A stretch of DNA of 12,453 bases from Baffinella frigidus (taxonomy: Eukaryota > Cryptophyceae > Cryptomonadales > Baffinellaceae), in the NCBI GenBank assembly GCA_026770585.1, contig MU646364.1, positions 814,696 to 827,148 on the forward strand, written 5' to 3'. A program made the position numbers and the translations under genes. Shown here piece after piece: positions 1 to 5,875 of this stretch. Under the pieces are notes generated by a model. The model worked only from the letters and a program-made list of their open reading frames with translations. It ran no database searches and was not told the DNA's origin. The stretch's first letter is position 1. Each line of letters starts with the position of its first letter.

Positions 1-637
1 TGCAATTAAGCGCCCGGCACGCCTCCTGCTGTACCTCCTCTGACCCTGCATGCCCTCGCATTGCCGCCAGCACAAGATCGATGCCCCCCGCCTCTACAAT
101 CGTGTGATGATTTGCCTCGTTGAACTCCGCGATGCTGCCAAGTGCCTCGCACGCCTCCTGCTGCACATCCTCCGACCCCGCGTGCCCCCGCATCGCCGCC
201 AGCACAAGCTCGATGCCCCCCGCCTCCCCGATCTTCTTTTGGTTCTCCCCGTTGTCCATCGCGATTGCCCCAAGTGCCTCACAGGCCCACTGCTGCAGCA
301 CCTCCGACCCAGCGTGCCCCTGCATTGCCGCCAGAACAAGCTCGATACCCCCCGCCTGAGCAACCTTCTCCTGACTTTTACCGTGGTTCGCCGCGATTGA
401 GTGAAGCGCCGCGCACGCGCACTGCTGCACCCCCTCTGACCCCGCGTGCTCCCGCATCGCCGCCAGCACAAGCTCGATGCCGCCGGCCTTTGCAACCTTC
501 TGCAGATCCTTCCCGCATCTCGCCGCGATGCTGCCAAGTGCCTCGCACGCCTTCTGCTGCCCGGCTGCATCCCCCACCTCCCTTCGCATAGCCGCCAACA
601 CCCCCTCGATCTTCCCGTCCACGGCGAACATCTGCAT
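1..637 (-). CDS. Armadillo-repeat protein, 5' part (3' end outside window)
   Basis: The frame is open from an ATG at 637 to the window edge: 212 codons with no stop. An in-frame TGA at 689-691 and no ATG in between support this start. After a 50-residue N-terminal segment come three complete 44-residue repeats (residues 51-94, 95-138, 139-182) and a fourth that is cut off. Each starts AGGI(E/D)LVLAAM, continues (R/Q)xHAGSE and then QQxAC(E/A/R)AL, the helical pattern of armadillo (ARM) repeats. ARM arrays form solenoids that bind other proteins; no catalytic motif is visible, so a scaffold or adaptor role is inferred. Near-identical DNA repeats of 132 bp suggest recent expansion. The first residues, MQMFAVDGK, resemble a ubiquitin start (MQIFVKxxDGR), and the upstream leader is the one used by the ubiquitin-like frames. 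The full protein is probably much longer. Confidence 0.85.
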   Translation of the reverse strand, partial: MQMFAVDGKIEGVLAAMRREVGDAAGQQKACEALGSIAARCGKDLQKVAKAGGIELVLAAMREHAGSEGVQQCACAALHSIAANHGKSQEKVAQAGGIELVLAAMQGHAGSEVLQQWACEALGAIAMDNGENQKKIGEAGGIELVLAAMRGHAGSEDVQQEACEALGSIAEFNEANHHTIVEAGGIDLVLAAMRGHAGSEEVQQEACRALNC

Positions 638-768
638 ACCACCGCACCGACGAGTCACACACGACGGTTGACAAGTCTTGACAGCTTTTCACAGGACAAT
701 GAATAAACCGAAGAGGGCAGGTGCCAGGCAAAGATGATCAGTACGGTTTTCACCAGTACGGCACCAGG
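638..768 (-). promoter_or_regulatory. Shared 5' leader upstream of the armadillo gene
   Basis: In minus-strand direction this segment has a CCGTACTG-type motif twice (plus-strand CAGTACGG at 739-746 and 754-761), then ATCTTTGCCTGGCACC, a pyrimidine-rich stretch, GTCAAGACTTGTCAAC, and finally CGGTGCGGTGGT directly before ATG. The same order occurs before all four ubiquitin-like frames. That makes it a good candidate promoter plus 5' UTR. No TATA box is evident. Function is inferred from conservation and position only. Confidence 0.6.
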
Positions 769-897
769 GTCTAATCATTTGTCGGAAACCAGCTTTTGTG
801 GCCAGAGGTGCGGGCAGGGGGCTGTAAACCTCTTCAACAATGCTCCATATCTCGAGGAAAGGCTTTTTTGCCCAGGGGTTGGTGAGGAGAGCTCCGA
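769..897. repeat. Class A spacer repeat, copy 1
   Basis: Running from TCTAATCATTTGTCGGAAAC to GGTTGGTGAGGAGAGCTC, this block recurs at 4354-4480 and 5685-5798, and in decayed form at 2266-2365. A landmark inside is CAATGCTCCATATCTCGA. It lies directly beyond the shared leader, so leader and spacer appear to have been copied as one unit. No coding frame is supported. Confidence 0.8.
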
Positions 898-920
898 GTT
901 TAGGGTTTGGACGTCAGCTG

Positions 921-1095
921 TTAGGGTTGAAGTCCACATGTGCGAGTGCAGGCGAACACTCGAGACTGAGCCTCGAGCTGAAGACATTCGTCCTGGTACA
1001 ACGCCTGCCCGGTTTTGGCAACAGGGGCTGGGAGTTGCACACAGTGAAGTGCAGCAATCGACCCCCACCAACCCCTCCCGACCCCAGAACTACCG
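921..1095. repeat. Dispersed repeat, also at about 3505-3605
   Basis: The stretch from TTAGGGTTGAAGTCCACATG through GGCGAACACTCGA and on to CCAGAACTACC has a diverged second copy at about 3505-3605 (TTGAGGTCCACC, GGCAAACACTCGA, CCAGGAACTACC). The left copy carries extra sequence in the middle. No protein-like frame supports a gene here. From 1096 to 1289 I see only loose CCCTAA-like and pyrimidine-rich sequence and no gene. Confidence 0.55.
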
Positions 1096-1289
1096 TTGCC
1101 TAGTTGCAGAAACGGAGATAGAGAGAGCCTTGAAGATTCCCATGTGCTGGTTTCCCCCCTGAGCAATCCTTACCGTGGGGTCCTTTTTTGCACGATTACC
1201 AGACCCAGATGTGCCACCGATCAACGTCTCCCGCAAGGAGGATTACAAAGAGAGTCTGCCAGGAACCCTAATCCCCTTACCCTCAACCC

Positions 1290-1363
1290 CATCTTTCCAG
1301 GGACGAGTCTGCTACTAATTAAAAAAAAAACTTCTACTTCCTCTCCCCCATCTTCTCACCCGT
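1290..1363. repeat. 3' module of class B type, copy 1 (degenerate, poly-A inside)
   Basis: The block has GGACGAGTCTGCTACTAATT, then a ten-A run, then a pyrimidine-rich part ending TTCTCACCCG. It is shared with 3291-3362, 5236-5293 and 6614-6672. In minus-strand direction it begins CGG followed by GTGAGAAG, a good 5' splice-site match, and ends with GCAGACTCGTCC. The relation to CCCTAA-like sequence on its left (1266-1290) is the same as in the other copies. Confidence 0.7.
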
Positions 1364-1494
1364 GGGTTTGCTCCGGGAGACCTCCCCGTTGCGGCAGCAT
1401 GGTTGACTTGAAACCCATGCAATGGGTTGTCCGAGTCCTCAGAGGACTCCGACGACTCGGCATCCTCCGTTTGTGTCTCGAGGTAATCGTCTTC
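1360..1494 (-). pseudogene. Exon relic, acidic Ser/Glu-rich (45 codons)
   Basis: In minus-strand direction a long C-tract ending CCCCAG looks like a 3' splice acceptor at 1495-1496, and GTGAGA at 1359-1354 looks like a donor. The 135 nt between are open in phase 0 and encode an acidic stretch starting EDDYLETQTEDAESSESSED, ending in PGANPR. GGCTGAC upstream could serve as branch point. The composition resembles low-complexity linkers of the large gene at 6566-10846. No other exon of such a gene is visible, because the region upstream is occupied by the foldback element. It could be a relic of a terminal exon or a chance frame. Confidence 0.35.
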
Positions 1495-1642
1495 CTGGGG
1501 GGGGGGTGGGGGGGTACAAAGCGAGTCAGCCAGATTGAGATAATGATGAAGCAAACGAGAACAGGAAGGGCGATTCGGAGAGGCGTGACGCATGCGAATA
1601 CGGAGGGGGAGTTGTTTCACGCATATCCGACGCAGACATACA

Positions 1643-2257
1643 AGAGGGCGGCTCAGGAGAATAAGGCAAAATCGGGCTTGGGTTCCAAGGCAATCCCCAA
1701 GACAGAAATCGGTTTCGTGCCCCGAGAAATCGGGCTTGTCCCCTATAATAGGTATTATAGGGCTTCCCCAATTCAGTCCAGAAGGCCCGCGACGCTTTCT
1801 TAAGAAGGTCTGATGACATCTGGTGCATTATTGGGGACACGCTGTCGATCATCACGTCCCAAGTTTACCACACATTTATGAGAATTGGCTACTTTTGGCG
1901 TCAAGTTGACAGTTTCATACGAGTCGTCCATAAATGTGTGGTAAACTCGGGACGTGATGATCACATTTATGAGAATTGGCTACTTTGGGCGTCAAGTTGA
2001 CAGTTTCCTACGAATCATCCATAAATGTGTGGTAAATTTGGGACGTGATGATCGACAGCGTGTCCCCAATAATGCACCAGATGTCATCAGACCTTCTTAA
2101 GAAAGCGTCGCGGGCCTTCTGGACTGAATTGGGGAAGCCCTATAATACCTATTATAGGGGACAAGCCCGATTTCTCGGGGCACGAAACCGATTTCTGTCT
2201 TGGGGATTGCCTTGGAACCCAAGCCCGATTTTGCCTTATTCTCCTAAGCCGCCCTCT
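1643..2257. mobile_element. Large foldback (inverted-repeat) element
   Basis: Two arms of about 238 bp (1643-1880 and 2020-2257) are near-perfect reverse complements centred on about 1950. They begin AGAGGGCGGC and end GCCGCCCTCT. Both arms contain the same short open frame (starting MMIDSVSPIMHQM) pointing outwards from the centre, which is a consequence of symmetry rather than a gene. No transposase frame is present, so if mobile it is non-autonomous. I could not find a convincing target-site duplication. Arm identity implies a young insertion or ongoing gene conversion. Confidence 0.85.
1863..1946. repeat. Nested 84-bp inverted-repeat unit in the foldback centre
   Basis: It has perfect 18-bp terminal inverted repeats, GTTTACCACACATTTATG on the left and its complement on the right. 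The inner part contains the palindromic GTCAAGTTGAC. A second, left-truncated copy lies at 1962-2036, and the two are separated by GGGACGTGATGATC, which recurs at 2040-2053. This looks like a small element that was itself duplicated in the loop of the larger foldback. Confidence 0.75.
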
Positions 2258-2265
2258 CTAAAGTG

Positions 2266-2365
2266 GCAACTGCAGACTGAGGTGCGATTAGGGGTTTACC
2301 AGTTCAGCCATGCTCCATATTTCGAGAGAAGGGTTTATGGTCCAGGGATTGGTGAGGAAGGTTCA
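2266..2365. repeat. Decayed class A spacer (copy 4)
   Basis: GGCAACTGCAGACTGAGG and then ATGCTCCATATTTCGAG and GGGATTGGTGAGGA match the class A spacer, closest to the copy at 5685-5798. The 5' half seen in other copies is missing; the foldback element sits at that edge. No gene is visible between 2258 and 2450, only G-rich TCTAGGG-like repeats on the right. Confidence 0.6.
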
Positions 2366-2450
2366 CCAGGGGTTGATGAGGAGGGTTCAGGGTTTCTGTT
2401 AGGGTCTAGAGTCTAGGGTTGATGGTTAATGGTTTCAGATGAAGAGTTTA

Positions 2451-2530
2451 GGGTTCAGGGTTCAGGGTTCAGGGTTCAGGGTTCAGGGTTCAGGGTTCAG
2501 GGTTCAGGGTTCAGGGTTCAGGGTTCAGGG
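2451..2530. repeat. Perfect tandem array of GGGTTCA, 11 copies
   Basis: Eleven exact copies of the heptamer GGGTTCA (2451-2527) plus GGG. The unit is one substitution from the plant/algal telomere repeat GGGTTTA. It lies at the right edge of a degenerate tract of GGGTCTA- and GGGTTTA-like units starting about 2400. The absence of any variation inside the array contrasts with the degenerate neighbours and suggests recent slippage or amplification. From 2531 to 2675 there is a G-rich stretch without a supported gene. Confidence 0.9.
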
Positions 2531-2675
2531 TTTGCCTCGGCGTCCACTAAAGTGGGGAACTCCGAATCGTAGTCACCCCAGATACAGTCTCCACAGCCGC
2601 CCTGGGGAGGGGGGGGGCAAGCTGTTAGTGCGGATGGTGGGTGAGAGGGTGGATGAAAGGAGGAGTAAACGCGGG

Positions 2676-2754
2676 TAGAGGATGAATAAAACGGGGAGGG
2701 CAAGTGCAAGGCAAATCTAGAAAAGTACAGTTTTGAGCAGTACTGCACCATGAT
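2676..2754. promoter_or_regulatory. Orphan copy of the shared 5' leader
   Basis: GGATGAATAAAACGGGGAGG, then GGCAAGTGCAAGGCAAA and a degenerate pair of GTAC motifs match the leader upstream of the ubiquitin-like frames. The expected ATG-proximal segment (ATGCAG preceded by GGTGGT) and a gene to its left are missing; telomere-like repeats lie there instead. It is probably a remnant of a lost cassette. Confidence 0.55.
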
Positions 2755-2818
2755 TCATTCATCTGTCTGAGCGTGTCGAGAAATACACCAGGGAGCATCG
2801 CGAAAACAACCCATATAA

Positions 2819-2989
2819 CTAAGCGGAACAACTGTCCAGAACTCGGGAATTGCGGTCAGTTCACAATTAATCTTCACAAATCGGCCACTTTTGGAGAAAA
2901 TCGATTTGTTTCTCGGGTAAAATGACTTTTGCCACCATCAAAAATCGTCGGATAAGACGTGTCGGTTGCAACCCAGTGGTTCCGTGTAG
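2819..2989. mobile_element. MITE-like element in class B spacer
   Basis: The ends are imperfect inverted repeats: CTAAGCGGAACAACTG on the left, CAGTGGTTCCGTGTAG on the right (about 13 of 16 paired). Comparison with the uninterrupted spacers at 5035 and 6392 shows that exactly this block is extra, and that AA is present on both sides but once in the empty site, consistent with a 2-bp target duplication. An inner hairpin is formed by GAGAAAATCGATTTGTTTCTC-type symmetry. There is no coding capacity. Confidence 0.7.
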
Positions 2990-3128
2990 AACCCAACCGA
3001 TCGATACAACCGTCAACCTTGGAAAGATTTTAATAGAATGTTGATCCTAAGGACGAGACTGTCGAGGTCTCACCCGAACCCTAAACCCTAATCCCTAATC
3101 CCCAAACCCTAATCCCCGATTCCCACAC

Positions 3129-3279
3129 CTTGGTCGGATAGCGAGGGGGCAAATGGATCGGGTATTCATCGGATGCAGTGCCCATACGGGCACGGAATAA
3201 ACTGGACATGACTCGTACCAATTTTTGAATTCGTACCCGAATTAAAAAGATCCGTTTGCCCCCTCGCTATGCGACCAAG
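3129..3279. mobile_element. MITE-like element inside CCCTAA-like tract
   Basis: Terminal inverted repeats of 31 bp (3129-3159 and 3249-3279) with two mismatches; the outer 8 bases are CTTGGTCG and CGACCAAG. The interior holds a smaller hairpin, GTGCCC-ATAC-GGGCAC. It is flanked on both sides by CCCTAA-like repeats, so it apparently inserted into an interstitial telomere-like tract. A 2-bp AC repeat at the edges may be the target duplication. There is no coding capacity. Confidence 0.75.
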
Positions 3280-3290
3280 ACCCTAATCCC

Positions 3291-3362
3291 TATGTTTTCA
3301 AGGACGAGTCTGCTACTAATCCGAAGCACACTTCTTCGTCCCCTTCTTCATCTTCTTACCCG
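3291..3362. repeat. 3' module of class B type, copy 2
   Basis: TTTTCAAGGACGAGTCTGC, then TACTAATCCGAAG, a pyrimidine-rich run and TTCTTACCCG. Minus-strand reading gives ATGCGG followed by GTAAGAAG, a near-consensus splice donor. It is one of four copies; see 1290, 5236 and 6614. Confidence 0.7.
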
Positions 3363-3419
3363 CATGACTTGACCCGCGGCAAAGGGCTTTGCAAACTGCG
3401 TCCCAACGTCGTCGTCACC
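3360..3419 (-). pseudogene. Exon relic related to the 3' end of the CHAT gene
   Basis: In minus-strand direction, a C-rich run ending CCACCCAG (acceptor-like, AG at 3421-3420) precedes 60 nt open in phase 0, starting GDDDVG and ending GQVMR, followed by a GTAAGA donor-like site at 3359-3354. The last nucleotides, GCCGCGGGTCAAGTCATGCG, match the end of the large CHAT exon (GCCGCGGTTCAAGACATGCG at about 6671-6690) with two differences. This suggests a truncated paralogue of that gene. No more of it is visible to the right, where only G-rich repeats occur. Confidence 0.4.
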
Positions 3420-3429
3420 CTGGGTGGGG

Positions 3430-3688
3430 GGTTGGGGAGGTGTAGCTGTTAGGGTTGAGGGTTGAGGTTTTGGTTGTTAAGGTCTAGGGTTTAGCTTTTA
3501 CATGTTCGGGTTGAGGTCCACCTCCGCAAATTCAGGCAAACACTCGAACCGAAAAAGTGAAGAGCAGCACCCTAATCCTATTTCTGACCCAGGAACTACC
3601 TCATTAGGGTTTATGGTTCAGGGGTTGGTAAGGGTTCAGAGTTTGCTTCAGGGTCTAGGGTCTAGGATCTAGGGTTTCAGATTTGGGG
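3430..3688. repeat. G-rich telomere-like and dispersed repeat sequence, no gene
   Basis: This stretch contains degenerate GGGTTGA, GGGTCTA and GGGTTTA units (for example 3650-3680), with the second copy of the dispersed repeat at 921-1095 in the middle (about 3505-3605). I see no supported coding frame. The G-rich strand is the plus strand, as in all class A spacers. Confidence 0.6.
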
Positions 3689-4219
3689 TTACGGGTGAAA
3701 GATGAAGGGTGAAGGGGAAGAGGTTGGGGCGTGGGAAGTCACCTCCCAGCCCTGAAGCCTGGCCACGAGGTGGAGCGTCGACTTGTTCTTGATATTGTAG
3801 AACGCGAGCGTGCGGCGATCCTGCAGCTGCTCCCACGCGAAGATGAGACGCTGCTGGTCGAGTGGGATCCCCTCCGTGTGCTGGATCTTGGCCTTCACCG
3901 CGAGGATGGTGTCTGAGAACACCACATTCAAGAGGATGGTCTTGCCTGCGGGCGTTTTGACGACGATCTGCATACCACCGTGCATACTACTGCCGCCCCG
4001 AACCCTCAATGCCAGTTGGAGCGTAGACTCCTTCTGGATGTTGTAGTCTGCAAGTGTTTGGCTGTCATGGAGCTGCTTCCCCGCGAAGATGAGACGCTGC
4101 TGGTCGGGCGGGATCCCCTCGCGGTCCTGGATCCGGGACTTCACCATGTCGACTGTCTCCGAGGGCCCCACATCGATGACGATGGTCCTGCCGTCGAGCA
4201 CCTTGACGAAGATCTGCAT
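3689..4219 (-). CDS. Two-unit polyubiquitin-like protein with diverged second unit
   Basis: Starting at the ATG at 4219, unit 1 has exactly 76 residues from MQIFVK to LRVRGG. It keeps K6, K27, K48, K63 and I44, but has R at 11, 29 and 33, Q at 68 and A at 70. A six-residue linker, SSMHGG, joins unit 2 (ATG at 3973), again 76 residues, which has P8, W47, E48, N63 and ends QGW, so it lacks the diglycine and both main linkage lysines. About 24 residues follow before the stop. Unit 1 could be released after RGG by a deubiquitinase, as in polyubiquitin; unit 2 could not be conjugated. The frame is also open upstream to an ATG at 4267, but that ATG is not conserved among the paralogues. At WE in the tail (about 3743), GTGACTTCCC resembles a phase-0 splice donor. 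Confidence 0.85.
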   Translation of the reverse strand: MQIFVKVLDGRTIVIDVGPSETVDMVKSRIQDREGIPPDQQRLIFAGKQLHDSQTLADYNIQKESTLQLALRVRGGSSMHGGMQIVVKTPAGKTILLNVVFSDTILAVKAKIQHTEGIPLDQQRLIFAWEQLQDRRTLAFYNIKNKSTLHLVARLQGWEVTSHAPTSSPSPFIFHP

Positions 4220-4353
4220 ACCACCGCACCGACGAGTCACACGACTGTTGACTGTTCTTGACAACATTTAAAAGATCGATACATAAACAGCGATGGAGGA
4301 TGACTAAACCGGGGAGGGAAGGTGCCAGGCAAAGATGATCAGTAAGGCAACAG
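4220..4353 (-). promoter_or_regulatory. Shared 5' leader of the two-unit ubiquitin-like frame
   Basis: It has the same order as the other leaders: ATCTTTGCCTGGCACC, CCTCCCCGGTTTA, then TTGTCAAGAACAGTCAACAG and GGTGCGGTGGT before ATG. The paired GTAC motif is reduced to one degenerate copy (CAGTAAGG, 4340-4347), about 14 bp being deleted relative to the others. Confidence 0.6.
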
Positions 4354-4480
4354 GGTCTACTGATTTGTCGGAAACCAGCTTTTGTGGCCAGAGGTGCGGG
4401 CAAGGGGCTGCATACCTCTTCAACAATGCTCCATATCTCGAGGAAATGTGTTTTTGCTCAGGGGTTGGTGAGGAGAGCTC
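4354..4480. repeat. Class A spacer repeat, copy 2
   Basis: This block is close to 769-897 and shares TTTGTCGGAAACCAGCTTTT and ACAATGCTCCATATCTCGAG. It is followed on the right by degenerate G-rich repeats (GGGTCTA units, about 4496-4540), which the neighbouring frame's tail appears to run into. Confidence 0.8.
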
Positions 4481-4511
4481 AGGGTTTTATTTACAGTCTC
4501 GGGTCTAGGTC

Positions 4512-4898
4512 CTAGGGTCTAGGGTCTAGGGTTTCAGAGGAAGTGTTCAGGGATTGAGGTTTGGGTTTAAGGGTTAAGGATTTAGGGGAAGGGGGCGGGA
4601 AAGATGAAGGGGTCATGGTATGGGAATTCACCTCCACGGTTCCATCGCCCCGAGCGTGCGCGATTCTGCGGCCGCTCCTCAGCATGGGGACGAGGTGGAG
4701 CGTCGACTTCCTCTGGATGTTGTAGTCCGCGAGCGTGTGGCAGTTCTGGAGGTGTTTCCCCGCGAAGATGAGGCGCTGCTGGTCGACCGGGATCCCCTCC
4801 GTGTCCTCGATCTTGACTTTCAACGCGCCGACGGTGTCCAAGGACTCCACATCCAAGATGATGGTCTTGCCTGTGACCGTCTTGACCACGATCTGCAT
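4512..4898 (-). CDS. Ubiquitin-like protein with single-glycine end and C-terminal tail
   Basis: The ATG at 4898 starts [13 protein letters not shown]; an in-frame TGA a short way upstream excludes a longer N-terminus. The 76-residue fold is complete, with K6, K11, K27, K29, K48, I44, H68 and V70 kept. Position 63 is R, 33 is T, and 71-72 are PM. The fold ends LRSG, so the diglycine is reduced to SG. A tail of 52 residues follows; its second half is a translation of telomere-like repeat DNA and may be untranslated in vivo. At TVE in the tail the DNA has GGAG followed by GTGAATTCCC, a phase-0 donor-like site shared with the paralogues. If the tail is real, the protein is a non-conjugatable ubiquitin-fold protein; otherwise splicing would give it another C-terminus. 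Confidence 0.8.
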   Translation of the reverse strand: MQIVVKTVTGKTIILDVESLDTVGALKVKIEDTEGIPVDQQRLIFAGKHLQNCHTLADYNIQRKSTLHLVPMLRSGRRIAHARGDGTVEVNSHTMTPSSFPPPSPKSLTLKPKPQSLNTSSETLDPRP

Positions 4899-5034
4899 AC
4901 CACCGACGAGGTTAGAGGCGTCTCGTGAGATTCACGACTGTTGACTTTGCTTGACTGATTTCAACAGGACGATGCATAGATGGAAGAAGATGAGTGACAG
5001 GCAAAGATAGACCAGTACGGTTTTGACTGTACGG
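4899..5034 (-). promoter_or_regulatory. Shared 5' leader, divergent copy
   Basis: The paired motif is at 5013-5020 (CAGTACGG) and 5027-5034 (CTGTACGG). It is followed in minus direction by ATCTTTGCCTGTCAC, a pyrimidine-rich stretch, GTCAAGCAAAGTCAACAG and GTCGGTGGT before ATG. About 15 bp near the start codon differ from the other copies. Confidence 0.6.
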
Positions 5035-5245
5035 CACCTCGGTCCACTCATCTGTCGGCTCATGTCGATCAATACACCAGGTTGCATCATGAAAACAAAC
5101 CACACAAACAGACCGTTCGATACAACAGCCACCCTCGGGAAGATCTGGATATGATCATGGTCGTCATGACGAAACTTGCGAGGTCTGACCAAAACCCCAA
5201 ACCCTAGTTACCGATCCTTTAACCTCAAGTTTTCGAAAACGAGTC
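5035..5245. repeat. Class B spacer repeat
   Basis: The block CATCTGTCGGCTCATGTCGA, AATACACCAGGTTGCATCAT, then GAAAACAAACCACA and CCGTTCGATACAAC is shared with 6392-6625 and with the interrupted copy at 2745-3310. It passes into C-rich CCCAAACCCTAG-like repeats (5190-5215) and then the 3' module. Confidence 0.8.
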
Positions 5246-5516
5246 TGCTACTAATTCGGAGTACACTTCTTATTCTCCTCCTTCTTCTCACCGGGTTCCG
5301 CCAGCGGACGAGGTGGAGCGTCAACTGCTTCCGGATGGTGCAGTCCGCGAGCTTGCATTCATCTTTGAGCTCCTGCCCCGAAAAGATGAGGCGCTGCTGG
5401 TCGGCTGGGATCCCCTCCATGTCCTGAATCTTGGCCTTGACCACGCCGATGGTGTCTGAGGACTCCGTTTTGAAGAAGAAGCTCCGTCCTTCGCGAGGTT
5501 GGACGAAGATCTGCAT
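5208..5516 (-). CDS. Highly diverged ubiquitin-like protein, no C-terminal GG
   Basis: The ATG at 5516 starts [12 protein letters not shown]. The core [19 protein letters not shown] is ubiquitin-like, and no stop or indel interrupts 75 codons. Q6, R8, R11, Q48 and C59 differ from canonical ubiquitin; K27, K29, K63, I44, H68 and V70 remain. The end reads VRWRNP instead of LRLRGG, so it cannot act as a conjugated modifier. After residue 75 comes a donor-like GTGAGAAG; reading on gives an arginine-rich tail that ends at 5208 and is encoded by the shared 3' module and spacer. An in-frame upstream ATG at 5636 would add 40 residues from the leader, which is not supported by the paralogues. It could be a decaying copy or a ubiquitin-fold exon of a larger protein. 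Confidence 0.65.
   Translation of the reverse strand: MQIFVQPREGRSFFFKTESSDTIGVVKAKIQDMEGIPADQQRLIFSGQELKDECKLADCTIRKQLTLHLVRWRNPVRRRRRIRSVLRISSRLVFENLRLKDR
5236..5293. repeat. 3' module of class B type, copy 3
   Basis: AAAACGAGTCTGCTACTAAT, TTCGGAGTACACTTCTT, then CTCCTTCTTCTCACCGG. In minus direction it meets the ubiquitin-like frame exactly after codon 75 (CCG, 5294-5292), where GTGAGAAG forms a phase-0 donor-like site (GT at 5291-5290). Confidence 0.7.
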
Positions 5517-5684
5517 ACCACCGCACCAACGAGGCACCTTGTCAGAGTCACTCTGTTGACAAGTCTTGACAACTTTTAACATGAACAAACAGGGGGGGGT
5601 ACTGCGGATGGAGGATGCATAAACCAGGGAGGGCAAGTGCCAGGCAAAGATGGTCAGTACGGTTTTGACCTGTACTTCACCAGG
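5517..5684 (-). promoter_or_regulatory. Shared 5' leader, copy with C-tract expansion
   Basis: The paired motif is at 5655-5662 (CAGTACGG) and 5670-5677 (degenerate). ATCTTTGCCTGGCACTTG and CTCCCTGGTTTA follow in minus direction, then an eight-C run at 5593-5600, GTTGTCAAGACTTGTCAAC and GGTGCGGTGGT before ATG. It is the longest leader in the set. Confidence 0.6.
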
Positions 5685-5798
5685 GTCTAATCATTTGTCG
5701 GAAACCGGCAACTGTGGACTGAGGGGGTTGTATACCTCTTCAACAATGCTCCATATCTCGAAGCAAGATACTTTGCACAGGGATTGTTGAGGAGAGCA
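5685..5798. repeat. Class A spacer repeat, copy 3
   Basis: It matches 769-897 with a deletion of the GCTTTTGTGGCCAGAGGTGC part; TCTTCAACAATGCTCCATAT is kept. It is followed by GGGTCTA and GGGCCTA units and GGGTTTA repeats to about 5900, into which the next frame's tail reads. Confidence 0.8.
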
Positions 5799-5875
5799 CG
5801 GGATTTTCTTGAGGGTCTAGGGCCTAGGGCCTAGGGTTTCAGTTCAAGGGTTTAGGGTTTGAGGTTTACATGAGT

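Larger units (their letters stand above)
2745..3310. repeat. Orphan class B spacer, split by two inserted elements
   Basis: The parts 2745-2818, 2990-3128 and 3280-3310, read together, follow the class B spacer seen intact at 5035-5245 and 6392-6625: CATCTGTC, AATACACCAGG, ACCGATCGATACAACCGTCA, then CCCTAA-like repeats and the GACGAGTCTGC module. Two inverted-repeat elements (2819-2989 and 3129-3279) interrupt it. No gene is visible in this stretch. Confidence 0.7.

Noticed and set aside
94-642. Arg/Ser-rich minus frame (182 codons) over the armadillo region
   Set aside because: It is a shadow frame; the frame starting at 637 gives regular 44-residue repeats.
1526-1855. Minus-strand frame starting MMIDSVSPIMHQM and its plus-strand twin at 2045-2416
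   Set aside because: They are the same DNA in the two arms of the foldback; no homology or codon pattern indicates a protein.
2439-2678. Plus-strand frame with GFRVQGS repeats
   Set aside because: It is the translation of the GGGTTCA heptamer array.
4220-4267. Upstream ATG starts of the ubiquitin-like frames (4267, 5636, 6298)
   Set aside because: The positions differ among the copies, and two leaders (armadillo and 4898) have in-frame stops; only the ATG of MQI/MQM is common.
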